A DNA stretch of 64,000 nt from Lineus longissimus (taxonomy: Eukaryota; Nemertea; Pilidiophora; Heteronemertea; Lineidae), in NCBI RefSeq assembly GCF_910592395.1, contig NC_088315.1:18089808-18153807 (forward strand), in the 5' to 3' direction. This document shows, piece after piece, positions 1-13,369 of this stretch. Below the pieces are notes generated by a model. It was not told the origin of the DNA. It did no database searches and saw only the letters and a list, made by a program, of their open reading frames with translations. How positions within the stretch are numbered: position 1 is the first letter of the stretch; every line of letters begins with the position of its first letter. The position numbers were made by a program, and so were the translations under genes.

Positions 1-298
1 CACTAAAATCGCCCACTATTGTCGCCAGAGGTACATCTTGTCATTATATTGGTTACTGATGATGCTGTAGACCACAAACGTTTCATAGTCGTTTAAATTT
101 CGCGGATGTTGCAAATAACTGGCATTTGCAAAATCAAAAATCACTAATAGACTTTTTGATTTCAAAAAACTGAATGATATGTTGTTCATGCAAGCAGCCA
201 AAATGTAAATCGTGAAATTTGCGGAAGTCGCGAAAAAACATTTCTGTTCAGCCGATGATTAATTGTAAGTTACTTCACTGGCTACAGGATACCAACTA

Positions 299-511
299 CA
301 GTAGAACCTCCCTTAGCGGACACCTCTCTATTAAGGACACCCTCTCTATTAAGGACACCCTCTCTATTAAGGACACCCTCTCTATTAAGGACACTAGTTT
401 TGGTCCCAAATTGGGTGTTCCATTCAATTTGACCTCTCTAATCAGGACACCTCTCTATTAAGGACAGCACTTGTCAGTCCCGAGGGTGTCCTTAATAGAG
501 AGGTTCTACGG
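299..511 (+). mobile_element. pogo-like MITE copy 1
   Basis: Ends CAGTAGAACCTC and GAGGTTCTACGG (expected ...CTACTG), flanked by TA on both sides (297-298 and 512-513). It contains four tandem 18-bp units (ctattaaggacaccctct) near 327-398 and the conserved right segment with gtcagtcccgagggtgtcct. No transposase frame is present. The CAGT-GAAC ends and TA target fit non-autonomous pogo/Tigger elements of the Tc1/mariner superfamily. Confidence 0.88.
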
Positions 512-1869
512 TATATATCGTTTGTGACACTTTTTCACTCCCGTTTTCATCTCCCTTGTGGAGAAGCTTCGGAATTGTGTCGATATTGACAATTGACTAC
601 AAGACGCACTGAGCAAAAAAAGGATAGCTGGGAATGATATCTGGTGTCTGTTGTGTGGAGGCTAGTTCTGTTCTTGCTGATGTGTCGTATTGTTTTCTGA
701 CGAGGATGGATATCAGGTTGAAGGAACAGGCGTCTTTTGTTCAACTTAGATCCAACACAATTGACAGCGATAGTTTTAAATGACCCCCAGAGCAAAAAAG
801 CTGATGCTTGTAGCTTCTCTCGTCTCTGGAATCTGTCACGGGAGGAAATAGCCCCAATTATCATTGGTTGCCAATGATATTGTGTTTATTGAGCGAGGGC
901 GGACCTTGTGTAATCTGCCATTCTGTTGAGGAGGATATGGACCAAGACCCGATTGTTTGACTTTGATTCTGATAGCAGTTGTTTTGAAAGACCAACTCAA
1001 CTAAACAAACTGATAAGCCTACTGGTAGCTTAAATTCTGTATTGGTAAGATTTTGTCTTGGGAGGAACTGGATCCAATCTTTTCACAGTTTGCAGAGGTT
1101 GCCAACAGTATTGTCTCTTTTTGCCAGGATGAGCCTGTCAACGGTCTTCCATTCTGAAGATACTCTCACAAAGAGAAGAATGGGTATTCAAGATTTTTTT
1201 GCTGGGGGTGGTTGTTGCTATTCTCGAGCCAGAATTGCAGATTCTTAAAATGACTTTCGCACGATCAGTGGTCTAGCCAACTTCTACATTTTCACCACTG
1301 ACGAAAATATACCGCTTCATTTCCTGTAACAGCTAATGCCTCTCCGGGCTCATCCTTCTCAGTCACGTTCAAAATCAAGAACTTCCCATTTAGAATGACC
1401 AAAAAACGGCAGAGACACAAGTCTTAACGTTCATAGACACGGGGTTTTCAAATCGGAGGAAGTGGAACAGCTATTCTTAATTCAATTTGATGGTTTAACG
1501 TCCTTGAGTAGCGATTGAAAAAAACCTGGTGTTAACTGATTGTTTTCAGAATGGTTCCATGTTGTGCAAGGCAGAGTTTGAAATTGCCTGTCACCTGCAG
1601 GAAAGGAAAGATGTTTTTCATCCATGACGCATTGCTGTTAACCCTTTCTCTGACGTAGGATTTTGGCAGTGTGTAATACCCCTGGCCCACACACGCTTTA
1701 GACCAGGCGGCCTGCAACCCAACTTGGTTCACAAAAAGCTTCATTGTATAGCCAGCATTACCCAATCTTAGGGACGAGGTCTTCATTGAATTGCGTGCAG
1801 TGCTGCCATCTTGTTTTTTCAGGTGTAACCAAAGAAAAACTTATAGCGACTGTGGAAAATGTTATCATA

Positions 1870-2060
1870 TGTGACCCACCACGGCAAAATGAGTCGCATG
1901 TCGCACAGAAGATGACCGAAACAGACACCAGGACATGATAGAAGAAGTTGATATACTCAGATATCACAAAAGGCAGACAACAGTGAAATGAACAACCAGT
2001 CCGTCTAAACCTTTCAAGCTCGGAGCGACATGCGACTCATTTTGCCTTGGCGGGACACAT
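1870..2060 (-). mobile_element. TIR element TGTGACCC family, copy 1
   Basis: Ends tgtgacccaccacggcaaaa plus tgagtcgcatgtcgc, and the complement gcgacatgcgactcattttg plus ccttggcgggacaca: about 35-bp inverted repeats. The interior is the reverse of the copies at 46211 and 59193. Confidence 0.78.
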
Positions 2061-3355
2061 ATGGATTACTGCGGGCCAGTAGTAGGGCGTACCCAGTGTA
2101 CGGACCCGGTAAAGACCTGATATGGTAGCAAAGGAGATTGATAGGGTTTAAGGAATCGATACCTCACTGCTGGTATTGGTTGACCCACCAAACATGGCTT
2201 GTGTGGAGCTAAAACGTTGACCAAACTGGAGCAGCAGCCAAGGTTTCCGGGTTGGGGAATTCGCAGCTCCAGCCGAGCTCAAATCGCAAAAGTGCTTGAA
2301 TACGGGGCCGCAAAAGTAAAGGGTTTCACCGTATCTGAGCCTTGTTGTTGAAAAGAAGTCCTGTCACTAACTATGTTGTTGACTTAACTTGACGTAATAT
2401 ACTTCAGTTAACCTCTTGAATCCCAAAACTTGAAAATCCCGGGATCCCAGTGTGGTCACGTGGTTGCGAAATTGGGTCTGACTTTCACGATGTATAGCGC
2501 CCGCTAAAACCGCCAAGGTCCGGTACCGAGGCGCCATCTACCCAGGCATGCACTAACTGACCCTACTGTACATCAAACATGCTAAAACAAGCAATAAACT
2601 AGCGTCCCAGCTCAAGGGAATAAAACTATCACTGAGACCGACCTGTCGGTCGTTGGGAAAAAACGTTATTTCAAAATGACCGACTGGTCGGTCACCATGA
2701 TTCAAGAGGTTAAGCCCTCACTCGGGTGGAGCTGAAATGTTGGCCAAAACCTCAGTTGCTGCCTCAGAATTTGTCTACATTTTAGCTCCGCCCTCGCGGT
2801 TTTAGTGAGACAATCATGCAATGCCTCCAGTTTGTTATTGATTCCTGAATAAGCTAGTTTTCTACAGCGGAGACAGGTTATTATAGACCTAGTCTTGTGT
2901 ATCAACTGATGACCTCCCCCACCCTTTTCATAACACAGCCCAGTATTACCAAATTCAAATAGTCTGGAAATAATGTAGCCATCCCAAGAGAAATGCATTG
3001 TTTTCCAGTTCGTTTTTCTTGGCATCTTGTCTTGATTGAACTCCTGTTGGCGGTATTATCGAAGAAAACCTGCCCCAAACCTCTCGGGGTTCGCGTTGGA
3101 AAAGCAGCAACTTTATTGTTTAGTGTCTGGTGATTCTGTGAGGTTGGTCTTTCAGGTTCGTTGTTAAAATGACACAAAAATATCAGCGGCATTATCGGAA
3201 CCGGATAGCTGACCATTGTTTGAAAACGGTAGGTTGTTCAGTCAGATGATCCTAGGATTTTGAGATGCGTCAATGCTCAGAGGGAACAAACGAAAAAACT
3301 GTTTGATGTGAAAGTGACTTCAAGTCAGCAGTGGGAAGCAGGGAATGTTGGCATT

Positions 3356-3750
3356 TGTGACCCACTCTGGCAAAATGAGGCCTTTGGGTAAAATTCTTGA
3401 AAATAAGTTTTTGGTACTGGCTTATTTTACACAAAGTTAAAATAATGTCTGATACAACCTGAGTATCTCTTGAGGATGGGCTGTGATATATGGACTTCAG
3501 AATATATCACTCTCTAAAGTAAAAAGTTGAGAAAACCTTGTCCGAAAATGGGTTACCTGTGGATAGGCATTTAAAGGAGCAACTTATTTGCTGCATTTCA
3601 TGGCTTTAGTGGCCTCAAACACCTCTAGACAGAGTTGAATAATGGCTCAGCAAAGTCATTAAATCATTTTTCCAAAAAATATTTTCGCTCACTTATTCCC
3701 TTTTTCTCCCTTTTCCCGACTTCCACCTCCTTTTGCCAGAGTGGGTCACA
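3356..3750. mobile_element. 395-bp element with perfect 20-bp TIRs
   Basis: TGTGACCCACTCTGGCAAAA at 3356-3375 and its exact complement at 3731-3750. The first bases equal those of the TGTGACCC family above, but the interior is unrelated. No coding frame. Confidence 0.78.
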
Positions 3751-4469
3751 TTTTATCTTGTTTTCGAACCTTATTATCAACCCTTATTTCGAAAATGTCT
3801 GATGATATTTCATTTCTTTTTCATTTCATTTCATTCACATCTGATTGCTAACAGGTAAGTACAAAATACATTTCATTTTATGACAACTGTCAGAATATCA
3901 TAATGAGGCATAGCGATGGTTGAGGTCCTTAAAAACTCGATTTCCGCACGATTTTTAAGTGATGCATCCCCAGACAGCAGGGTGTTTTTAACTTTTCAGT
4001 TTGCCTTGTTGGGTCAGCATGCATGACCTTTCCACACGTATTGCTTGATCAATGTAGTCAACTCCAGCAAGTCTCAAACAAAATATTGTCCCAAAAAGTG
4101 GCAAGAAAAATGCACTCGTAATGCATTTCATTGCCTTCTTGAGTTTTTAATCGGAGTCGGAGAACACAGGGACAGATACCGATCCTGAGGTTCAGCTGCC
4201 AAGGTGGCGGCCCCTATATCCAGGAAGCGTAATCGCTTCCAGGTGTCTCGGCTGATCCTGACCTTATCTTTGTGGATGATACTCTCTCTTGATTGTGGTG
4301 GTATATTTTCTGGGATTAAAAATATTAATTTCCACAATGCAGCAAATAAACAATAACTAAAGATATTTTATATGACGCTAACTAGTATATCAATGACAGA
4401 TATTCACCATTCGTTGCATGATTATTTTGAAATAACTGCAATAAAAACTTGTCATCAGTGACCCCATTG

Positions 4470-4562
4470 GCCTGGGCAATCTAGGGACATCTGGGCAATC
4501 TGGGCAATCTACAATCTACATCTGGACAATCTACATCTTGACAATCTGGGCAATCTACCCCA
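4470..4562 (+). repeat. short tandem repeat (ctgggcaatcta)n, degenerate
   Basis: About seven imperfect 12-15-bp units. Confidence 0.7.
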
Positions 4563-4686
4563 CTAACAGTAATGACATAATGTGTCTAATCCTGGATGAA
4601 AAACTATTTTTAGGTTTCGATTGACTGAAAAGGGGTGGTACAGGGTTTGTATTGACGGCTGCATCACTCCCCATCACTCCTGTAAA

Positions 4687-5119
4687 TTTTTTCAATAGAG
4701 TGTTGTTTACCCCTCCCTATAAACTCCAAAGTTTTAGTGTTTATTCCTACCGCTCCCTATAAACACTGACGTTTTAGTGTTTATTCCAAAGAAGTTTTAG
4801 TGTTTATTCCTACCACTCTCCATAAACACTGACGTTTTAGTGTTTATTCCAAAGAAGTTTTAGTGTTTATTCCTACCACTCCCCATAAACACGGAAGTTT
4901 TAGTGTTTATTCCTACCACTCCCCATAAACATGGAAGTTTTAGTGTTTATTCCAAAGAAGTTTTAGTGTTTATTCCTACCACTCTCCATAAACACGGAAG
5001 TTTTAGTGTTTATTCCTACCATTCCCCATAAACATGGAAGTTTTAGTGTTTATTCCAAAGAAGTTTTAGTGTTTATTCCTACCACTCCCCATAAATGCCA
5101 ACATTTTAGTGTTTATTCC
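4687..5119 (+). repeat. minisatellite, gttttagtgtttattcc units
   Basis: Roughly ten composite units of 27-47 bp: gaagttttagtgtttattcc plus taccactccccataaacac, in alternating arrangement. Confidence 0.88.
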
Positions 5120-5540
5120 GAATTTAAGAAGAGTAATTAGCTCTCCAAAATTCGAAAAAAACTCTCAAAGGGAGTGACTGATATCTCTCTTTCGAGTTCG
5201 GAAAAGCCAGATTGCTCCTAACCAGTGACATGTCCTCATAGAAGCTTAACCTTGTCGACATTGAGGTATCTAGATGCCTGATATTTATGGCGGAATCTGG
5301 CGCTGACAACCAGATATTGGACCTGTCGGAAATGACTAATGTTGGCAAAATATTTTCTATAATGCTCCGTATATAGTTTGATTTGCGTCAGAAGCTGGGG
5401 AGTCAGATTGCTGAGGGATTTAAAGGACGTTCGACATTCAGTTCTATGAAAAGGGCGAGGATACTTCTGCACGCCAACATAACGAGAGAAAAAATGGAGA
5501 ACTTGAAGATAGCCAACGGAATCATAGCTTTTTTGTCAAA

Positions 5541-6290
5541 GATGTATCAGTGGTAACATAGTGGTTAGAGCACTGGGCTCCGCTATCTGCTAACGGTTAT
5601 CTTAGCATGCCGCTAAATTTGTGCTGTTAGGCTTAGCTGCCGCTATGTCACGGCTAAGTTAGCGGAGCCTCAAGGACTCTGCCATAGGGTAGCAGCACCC
5701 CAAGGGTTCCACTAAGTTAAGTAGCGGTCACTAAAACTTAGCAGTCGCTAAGCTAACCGGGCCTTGAACAACCGGGCCCTGGGCTCATAATCAGGATGTT
5801 GTGGGTTTGGCACACAGAGGACTCTGCCATGGGGTAGCGGCACCCCAAGGGTTCCGCTAAGTTAAGTAGCGGTTACTAAAACTTAGCAGTCGCTAAGCTA
5901 ACCGGGCTTTGAACAATCGGGCCCTTGGCTCATAATCAGGAGGTTGTGGGTTTGGCACATGGAGGACTCTGTCATGGGGTAGCAGCACCCCAAGGGTTCC
6001 GCTAAGTTTAGTAGCAGTCACTAAAACCTAGCAGTCGCTAAGCTAACCAGGCTTTGAACAATCGCGCCCTGGGCTCATAATCATTAGGTTGTGGGTTTGG
6101 CACACGGAGGGATCTTGGCTGTATCTACTTTGTGACCTTGAACAAGGCACTTACTCAACTTGCTTCTCTCCAACCAGGAGTGAATGGGTAACTAGCAGGT
6201 CATGAAGGTTGAGGCATTCTGCTGAGTGGCAGCTTAACCGTATACTCCTCAGGGAGCTGAGCAGAAATGTACAGGCCTAAAGCTATCATT
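5541..6290 (+). mobile_element. tRNA-derived SINE with internal insertion and triplication (family S3)
   Basis: tRNA-like head tagtggttagagcactgggctc near 5560, repeated as gggctcataatcagg...gttgtgggttt. The 3' domain at 6118-6290 contains gaccttgaacaaggcactta and ccaaccaggagtgaatgggt, a motif set typical of widespread animal tRNA-SINEs with a conserved central domain. Between them lie a palindromic insert (5577-5668, ggctccgcta...tagcggagcc) and three tandem ~145-bp units. Confidence 0.68.
5666..6110 (+). repeat. three ~145-bp tandem units inside the S3 SINE
   Basis: The unit starts at gaggactctgccatggggta and includes ggttccgctaagttaagtag, ttagcagtcgctaagctaac, gggctttgaacaatcgggcc and the tRNA-like ggctcataatcaggaggttg. 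Confidence 0.82.
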
Positions 6291-6689
6291 CATTCTTTTA
6301 AAATACCATTCGATGTGTTTCTGGCAAAGCTCATTGATTTCATGCCTTACAGAATGATTTCAAAATAAGAATATTGAAAGGGTTAATCAGAAAAGTGAAT
6401 AAAAATCCAGGGCCTGCGTTGTTTGTGAATAGAACTACCTACGTGCCTTATCCAGGCATTCCATCCGTTTTCCTGGACAATGGTATAGAATTTATTGATT
6501 TCACTATTTAAACAGCTGTCTGAAGATTAACTCATCAACAAGGCCGGAACTTGGGTTTCCCAATTGTCATGGGGAGCTTGTCAATGGTGGTGTCCATCAA
6601 TGTAATCCTATGCCCTGGATCTGTCCCCTGCCCCTCCCAGTAACTAAAATGGAAAATGTGGTGCGACCACAAAATTGACCAACCCCTCT

Positions 6690-7155
6690 ATGGGAGACTA
6701 GGCATGAAACACTGTGCCGCCACAATAGCACCAAACCCCTTCATGGAGAGTGTAATGTAAAACACAGTGCGACCACAACAGCGGTAAACCCCTCCATGGA
6801 GAGTGTAATGTAAAACACAGTGCGACCACAACAGCGGTAAACCCCTCCATGGAGAGTGTAATGTAAAACATGGTGAGACCACAACAGCGGTAAACCCCTC
6901 CATGGAGAGTGTATTGTAAAACATGGTGAGACCACAACAGCGGTAAACCCCTCCATGGAGAGTGTAATGTAAAACATGGTGCGACCACAACAGCGGTAAA
7001 CCCCTCCATGGAGAGTGTAATGTAAAACACGGTGTGACCACAACAGCGGTAAACCCCTCCATGGAGAGTGTAATGTAAAACATGGTGAGACCACAACAGC
7101 GGTAAACCCCTCCCTGGAAACTTTACCGTAAAACACGCTGAGACCACAATACCAA
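6690..7155 (+). repeat. 53-bp minisatellite, about nine units
   Basis: Unit aaacccctccatggagagtg taatgtaaaacacagtgcga ccacaacagcggt. Contains the palindrome tccatgga. Low divergence in the centre. The reverse-strand frames are only repeats of 17-18 residues shifting frame. Confidence 0.93.
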
Positions 7156-7259
7156 CAAACCCCTCTTGGTAACCGGAGTAATCCTTCCCGTCGACCAGGT
7201 GAGGAGTGCCGATAAATATTGTCGGTTTGAATCAATTGCCTATTTGCCTAGTTACCTCC

Positions 7260-8260
7260 TCAGGTGCGTCAGTCAGTCGATGGTGTCTCGATCGGCCGTG
7301 TCAGATTTGTTGACGACTTATCAAGGATACAGAGTTACGTGTTGGTTGAGAAGTCGGCTGTGGGAGATTTTTTGTCAAGTTTTGAGGAACGTGTGAAGTG
7401 GTTAATAGAAAAACTTAAAACTTTATTCGCGGGAAAAAAACCCTTAGGTCAGAAGATTACTTTCACATTTGTAAATTAAGTGTTAGTGCCTGTTACTTTG
7501 GAAGTGTGACAAATCTATTAGTTTTGAATTGAATTCAATGAAAATAACCCATTAGTTTGGAAATGGGAAGAATCTGTTGTGGAATTCAGTGTGAATGACC
7601 CATTAGTTTGGTAGTGTGACAAATCTGTTGTGGAATTCAGTGTGAATAACCCATTAGTTTGGAAATGTAACAAATCTATGTTGAATTCAGTGTGAATGAC
7701 CCATTAGTTTTGAATGTGACAAGTGTGTAGTGGAATTCAGTGTGAATAAACCATTAGTTCGGAAATGATACAAATATGTTGTGGAATTCAGTGTGAATGA
7801 CCCAATAGTTTGGACTGTGACGAATCTGTTGTGGAATTCAGTGTGAATGACCCATTAGTTTGGACTGTGACGAATCTGTTGTGGAATTCAGTGTGAATGA
7901 CCCATTAGTTTGGAATGTGACGAATCTGTTGTGGAATTCATTGTGGATAATCTATTATTTTGGAAATCTGCTTTGGAAATTCATTTTAAGGCTGGAGTGT
8001 TGTCAATAAGAATTGAGAGGCTGGCTGCCTGGTGACATCCACAGGTGCCTCAGTCAGTCGAGCTCTATCAATCGGTCGTGTCAGATTTATTAGTGGGGTT
8101 GTTAAGGATTGTTATGGCATAGTGAGAGTTGGTTTAATAATCAGTCTGTTGGATTTATTGTCAAGTAATCTGGGATCGTTAGGGAGTTGTGAGCGTCAGT
8201 TTAGAAATTGGTCGTGCCCAGTTTTCTGTGGCGTTATCGAGGATCGTTATCAGATAAATT
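7260..8260 (+). repeat. 50-bp minisatellite between two diverged direct repeats
   Basis: About nine units of cccattagtttggactgtga cgaatctgttgtggaattca gtgtgaatga at 7530-7975. They are flanked by two related ~160-200-bp blocks (7262-7420 and 8040-8260) sharing cagtcagtcga, cggccgtgtcagattt and ttgtcaag. Confidence 0.82.
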
Positions 8261-9359
8261 TCAACTTTAGTGATATTTTCAGATCAGGGAATTCAGTTGA
8301 AACTTGAAGGAATCCAGAGGTTTTAGTTGGGAAATTTTCAATATTGGAGTCCACTCTACTTGGAAGTGTAACTTAGCAATTTCAGTATTTGGACTCGAAG
8401 GGCAAACCTTTCAGATTGATTGATTTTGTGTTGTTCTCATGTAGATCCATAAGGATTGCTCTGACATGGAAATGTTCGAAATTTGAAAAAAAACAACAAT
8501 AATTTGGAAACTTCAAACTGAGGGATTCTGGACTATGTAAATTACGTAAAACGGAATCGTAAGTTGTAGATCAGATTTTATCGAAGGGATGACATTCTCT
8601 CGGAGGGAATTCATAACAAATATTTCAGCTGGGGTAGATATGGACATTTAGAAGTGCTGATTGCTGGTTTGTTGCTGTTGTCGATTTGGTGGTCAAGTTT
8701 TGTTCTCAGGTTTAGTTTTGAATGGGGGGGGGGGGGGTTCTGAGGCTCTGTAATATTTATCCGCCCTCAAAGTTGTTCATCATCATGATGACAGCTCTTT
8801 CGTTACGTTTAACCCTTTTGCTGTGAAAGCCCTTTTTCGTCTGCCCAACCCAGTGTGCAGGAGTTGATAGCAATACTGAACATTGCTTTCTTTCAACTGA
8901 ACGGTCAAATAATATTTTTTAAAGTGCCGCCATCTATAGGATTTGTATCAAACTAATGCTTCCTCAGTGTGTGTGGTGTGTTTGGAGAGGCTACATGTTT
9001 CGTAATCTTACGATCAACTGTTCTAAATTCATTTTAAAACATGTTAAAAGGGAAAAAAATCTGAAAATCATCCTTATTTTACCAAATTCTTTTCCCATCA
9101 CAATACTCATCAATCTAAACATGAACGTTGTACAACTGTTTTCAATTTCCAGTTTGATGTACTTCATACATGTACATGAACTTCTATTGAATGTCGATTG
9201 CAGTGCTGAGAGTGAAGTATATGCAACAGGTGTTCATGTTGTACAGGCCTATGTATGCCTTGATCGATAAGGTTCATTTTCTATTACATTTCCAATGAAA
9301 AGCTTTGTAAAAAATAGATAAACAGGCACTGTGATAACAGTTACTGAAAGCATCGTATA

Positions 9360-9536
9360 AAGTAGAACCTCCTTCAGCGGACACCTCTCTATTAAGAACA
9401 CCCTCTCTATTAAGGACACTCGTTTTGGTCCCAAATTGGGTGCTCCATTCAATTTGACCTCTCTAATCAGGACACCTCTCTATTAAGGACAGCACTTGTC
9501 AGTCCCGAGGGTGTCCTTAATAGAGAGGTTCTACTG
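9360..9536 (+). mobile_element. pogo-like MITE copy 2
   Basis: The left end carries C to A at the first base; the right end is gaggttctactg. TA occurs at 9358-9359 and 9537-9538. It is a 177-bp, single-unit version of the family. Confidence 0.87.
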
Positions 9537-10402
9537 TAGTTGATTTTTTGTGTGTTGATTTTTTGTAAGGTAATAAAGTACAGTTGATCAGAAATCCACT
9601 TGTTGTCCCATAAGGGCACAAATCTGTGTGCTAATCATGTTTTTCGGGAAGGTTATGGGGGGGGGGGGAAGAATCGCCACTGTGAGGCATGGATATAAGC
9701 AACTTGTTGGTTAAGGTAGCTTTTATAGTGGGCAATCACAGCTGCACTCATGATAATTAAACCTCACGTCTGACGTTTAAAATCAACTGGCTATCACATG
9801 CAGTGAGAATCTCGGCCATTATGAGTCTGATCACACTACGCAATCATATTACATTATGTACAGTGACGTCACAAAATGGAAGCCAATACTGGCAAAGAGA
9901 ATATTCTTGAATGTTGTGTCTGCTTTGGAGAATGAGAGTGAAGAAAGAGTTAAATTCAGTCTCCTAAAGCAATCCAATCTCAGAACCCACATCAGCGGGA
10001 AGCCAATTCTTCCTTGACGAACAACTTTTTACTCAAGTCCTCCAGCAATTTCCTATATAGTCTGTGACATCAAAACATATCTCAGATTAGCTTGTTATGG
10101 TATTTTTTCATGGTTGTCTGTCCGTAAGACATTCTTTGAATTGCTTACCCTTTGAAGATACACTTAGATCACAATGCTTTGCAATTTGATATCATGATGA
10201 TAACAAACAAAACCGTCTCAGCGGAAATCATAGAATTCGTAATAATGATACCTGATGGTTATTATATTGCCATGGTTTAAACACTGACCAATCACTTTTA
10301 TTTGTCAAGTAATTCTTTGTCCAGGAAAGACTCCTTAAAAACGTTGTACAAAGTTATTGAGGACAATAAACATGATGACTGAATCCATGAATGGTGTGTG
10401 CT

Positions 10403-10650
10403 CTTTCAACCTCCCCCCCCCCCCCCCCCCCCCCCCCCCCAACACACACACCTTAAGCAATAGGTGAAATGGCTAGTAGGCGAATTGACAAGTAGGCGAA
10501 ATGGCTAGTAGGCGAAATGGCTAGTAGGCGAAATGGTTATAGGCAAAATGGCTGTAGGCGAAATGGTTATAGGCGAAATGATTGTAGGCGAAAAGGCTGT
10601 AGGGGAAATGATTGTAGGCGAAATGGCGATACACCATCAAAGATGCTACA
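10403..10650 (+). repeat. poly-C tract and 16-bp minisatellite
   Basis: About 30 C residues at 10411-10440, then about ten units of gaaatggctagtaggc with variants (ggttatag, gattgtag). Confidence 0.9.
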
Positions 10651-12998
10651 CCCAAAGTCCTGAAAAGGAATTAGAAGTACACCTAGGCCTACAAGATTTT
10701 CCAGAGATTTATCATTCCTTCCATTATTACCCCACTCGCCCCTATTGGGTGTAACGATTAGACTAGTATCTCTATTGCAAAGTCGTGCTCATAATTTTTT
10801 GTATGGCAATCAGTTTTTTAAACCATTAGGCCCTCACCCATGGTGTAATTAACCCAATCTTATCGGTTCAAGCTGATAAATAATTTGTCCATAAATCGTT
10901 TTGCACCAACAATCCTATCGGGACCCTTCCTCTACCTGAACATGATAAATTAGTTCAATTTTGAAAAGTACTAAACATTACCTGGGTCGTCTTGATCCCA
11001 TGCTAACCCCCAAATATACATGCATTTTGTTGCGTGAACTGTACATTTATGCATAGAAGGCTAGGCCAACCCTGCCTGGGATAGAAAATGCTTGCGGTTG
11101 CGAGCTAAGTTGGTTGAATCTTCTCCATGGCAATGCACTATTCCTTGAGGGAAGTGTACACTACGTTTGGTGATCCAATGTCCAGAATGAATTTCGTTTC
11201 ATTAGATGTTGATGTATTCAAGTGTACAATTTTCCACAGAAGTTTGACTTAAATGTACAGGTAGCCAAGATGGTTTGAGGTGAAACAAGCTAGAAATTTG
11301 CTTCGTGTTTGGTTGGTAAATTATCTTGTGCTTTTTGTGAGGTAAACATACTAATGTATAGGTATTTTGGGCCAACTGTACCTGACACATACTGCACCTC
11401 CATCATCTGTCTGTTCCAACGCAAATGTACACAATCAACCTGTGCATTGTATAATGCAAAATGCACTGATGGTATAGGCAATATGAGTTGGAGCTACTTA
11501 GATGTTTACAGCAAACTCGTGTAAGTAATGCGGAATGTAACTTCTGAACGCTTAACGCTATCTTCTGTAGGCATATGTCAGCTGACAGACAGTAGTCTAG
11601 TGTGTAGTTTCCCCTCCTCTAAACATTCTAACGAACTATCTCGCTTTCCCCTAAACATGCTGCAGGATATATCTCAGTGTTTAAAAATATGAGTATATTA
11701 ATATATACTTGCAGCTCAGACCTAGTAGGATATCTTAATTCGGGAACTAAAGGATTTGCCGTCTGTATTAAATATTTCGGATATCCTATTTGCATCTGTC
11801 TAAAGCTTCTCGTATGAGTGGATATCAGCTGTTGACATGGAGTCTATCTGTGTATGTAGTCTACTATTTCATAAAGAGTCATCTTTATCAATTCTTGCTT
11901 CAATCTACTGTAAAACAGGAAATTTTCGCAACTCTTTTAATTCACGATTTTGTTAAATTGTATATTTGGCATAGTTTTTATTTAGCATTATTGGGAACAC
12001 TGTAAGAGTATTTCAGTTAAATTTTGTTTTTCAACATGTTTTATTTTTGCAGATTATGTTGATTGTTACGTTTGCATGATATAGGTATCTCAATATGTTA
12101 ACAAAATCGAGGTTGAAAGAGACTTTCGAGGTGCTTTCCATTTTATGTACATTGACAAATGTATTTCAGCTGAGTGCCAGACCCTTGGGCCTCTTGTTCA
12201 TCATATTCGACCATGGTTGAAGAGATTGACTAAAAAAACTTTAGAATCATTGGAATTTGCTAAAAATTTGTATGTCAATACCAGAAGGCCCACAAAAGCT
12301 ATAGGGTTGAATAAAATTCTCAGAAAAAAATACTGAAAAAATCTATGAACAGTCATTGTATGCAGAACCAGTTGGGCAATGCAGAGCTGTGTTTTGTGGC
12401 CTTGACCTTGGCTGTAGTTCCAAGGTCAACATGTCAAGGTCACTGAAGATCACAATTTCAGGAATTGGTCTTGTCACTTGTAAGGACCCCTGAATTCCTA
12501 CCCGAGTTCAATGCTATATGATTTTACCAAGTAAAACTGGAGAAATGAAAACAATAGCCAATATTGTCGTCTGCTTACCATTGCTACAGACGTTCATATG
12601 CTGCTGGCAAAACACATGAGTAATGTTTTCATGGAAAATGCATCCAAGAAAACTTCCAACAGACTCAGAAGGAACAAAGTGGGATTGGTCATCCACCATT
12701 CACCTGTTGGGCCAATTTCCGTGAAGTCTGTATCATTTCTTTTGAAGCTATCTATAGTTTGTGTTCAGCTAACTGGGTTTAGATTTGACCCCAGTGACAT
12801 CTCAATCATGAGGCCAGTGCACCCCAGGGCCTGATGGTGCAGTAGAGAGCAGCCCCACTGGGCCAGAACTCTTAGATGTTACCCATATCAGACCTGCTGC
12901 AACATTGAGAGAACCATACCTATCATGGAAAAGAAACTGCCTTCTACTGATTTTTACCAACATTTTGGCCTCACATGTTGGAAACTTGTCTTCTGCTA

Positions 12999-13369
12999 AA
13001 TAGCATTCCGCGACGTTACTATTTATAGCTCACAAGGTCATTTGAATAAGATATTCATGACGTTTTAGTCACGTGACAGTCGGACATCGACACTTATTTC
13101 TACGCATTTGAGCTTATTTCAAAGTCAATTATCTTTGACCCTGCATTGTTTTTAGCATGAATGATACCATAGAGTCAGAGAGAGAAATATTCAGAACAAT
13201 TATGTAGTATTTCCAACACTCGGACATGTGCCAGATTGAATCTAACTGCCCTAGTTAGAAAGCCTGAATCCATTACGAAACTGCATGTTTGTCCGACATT
13301 GCCTGTAATTCAGCGATGGGGAAATAGAGGGCAGCAGCTGCAGTGACGTCATCTTCGCGGAATGCTATT
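12999..13369. mobile_element. 371-bp element with perfect 15-bp TIRs
   Basis: aatagcattccgcga at 12999-13013 and its exact complement at 13355-13369. It sits between two diverged copies of an unrelated ~130-bp sequence (12600-12730 and 13390-13520). Confidence 0.7.

Noticed and set aside
2700-2860. Shared text with 35210-35310 (ggagc...ttttgaccaacattt / agtgagacaatca)
   Set aside because: Similarity is patchy and boundaries cannot be set by eye; it may be another old dispersed repeat.
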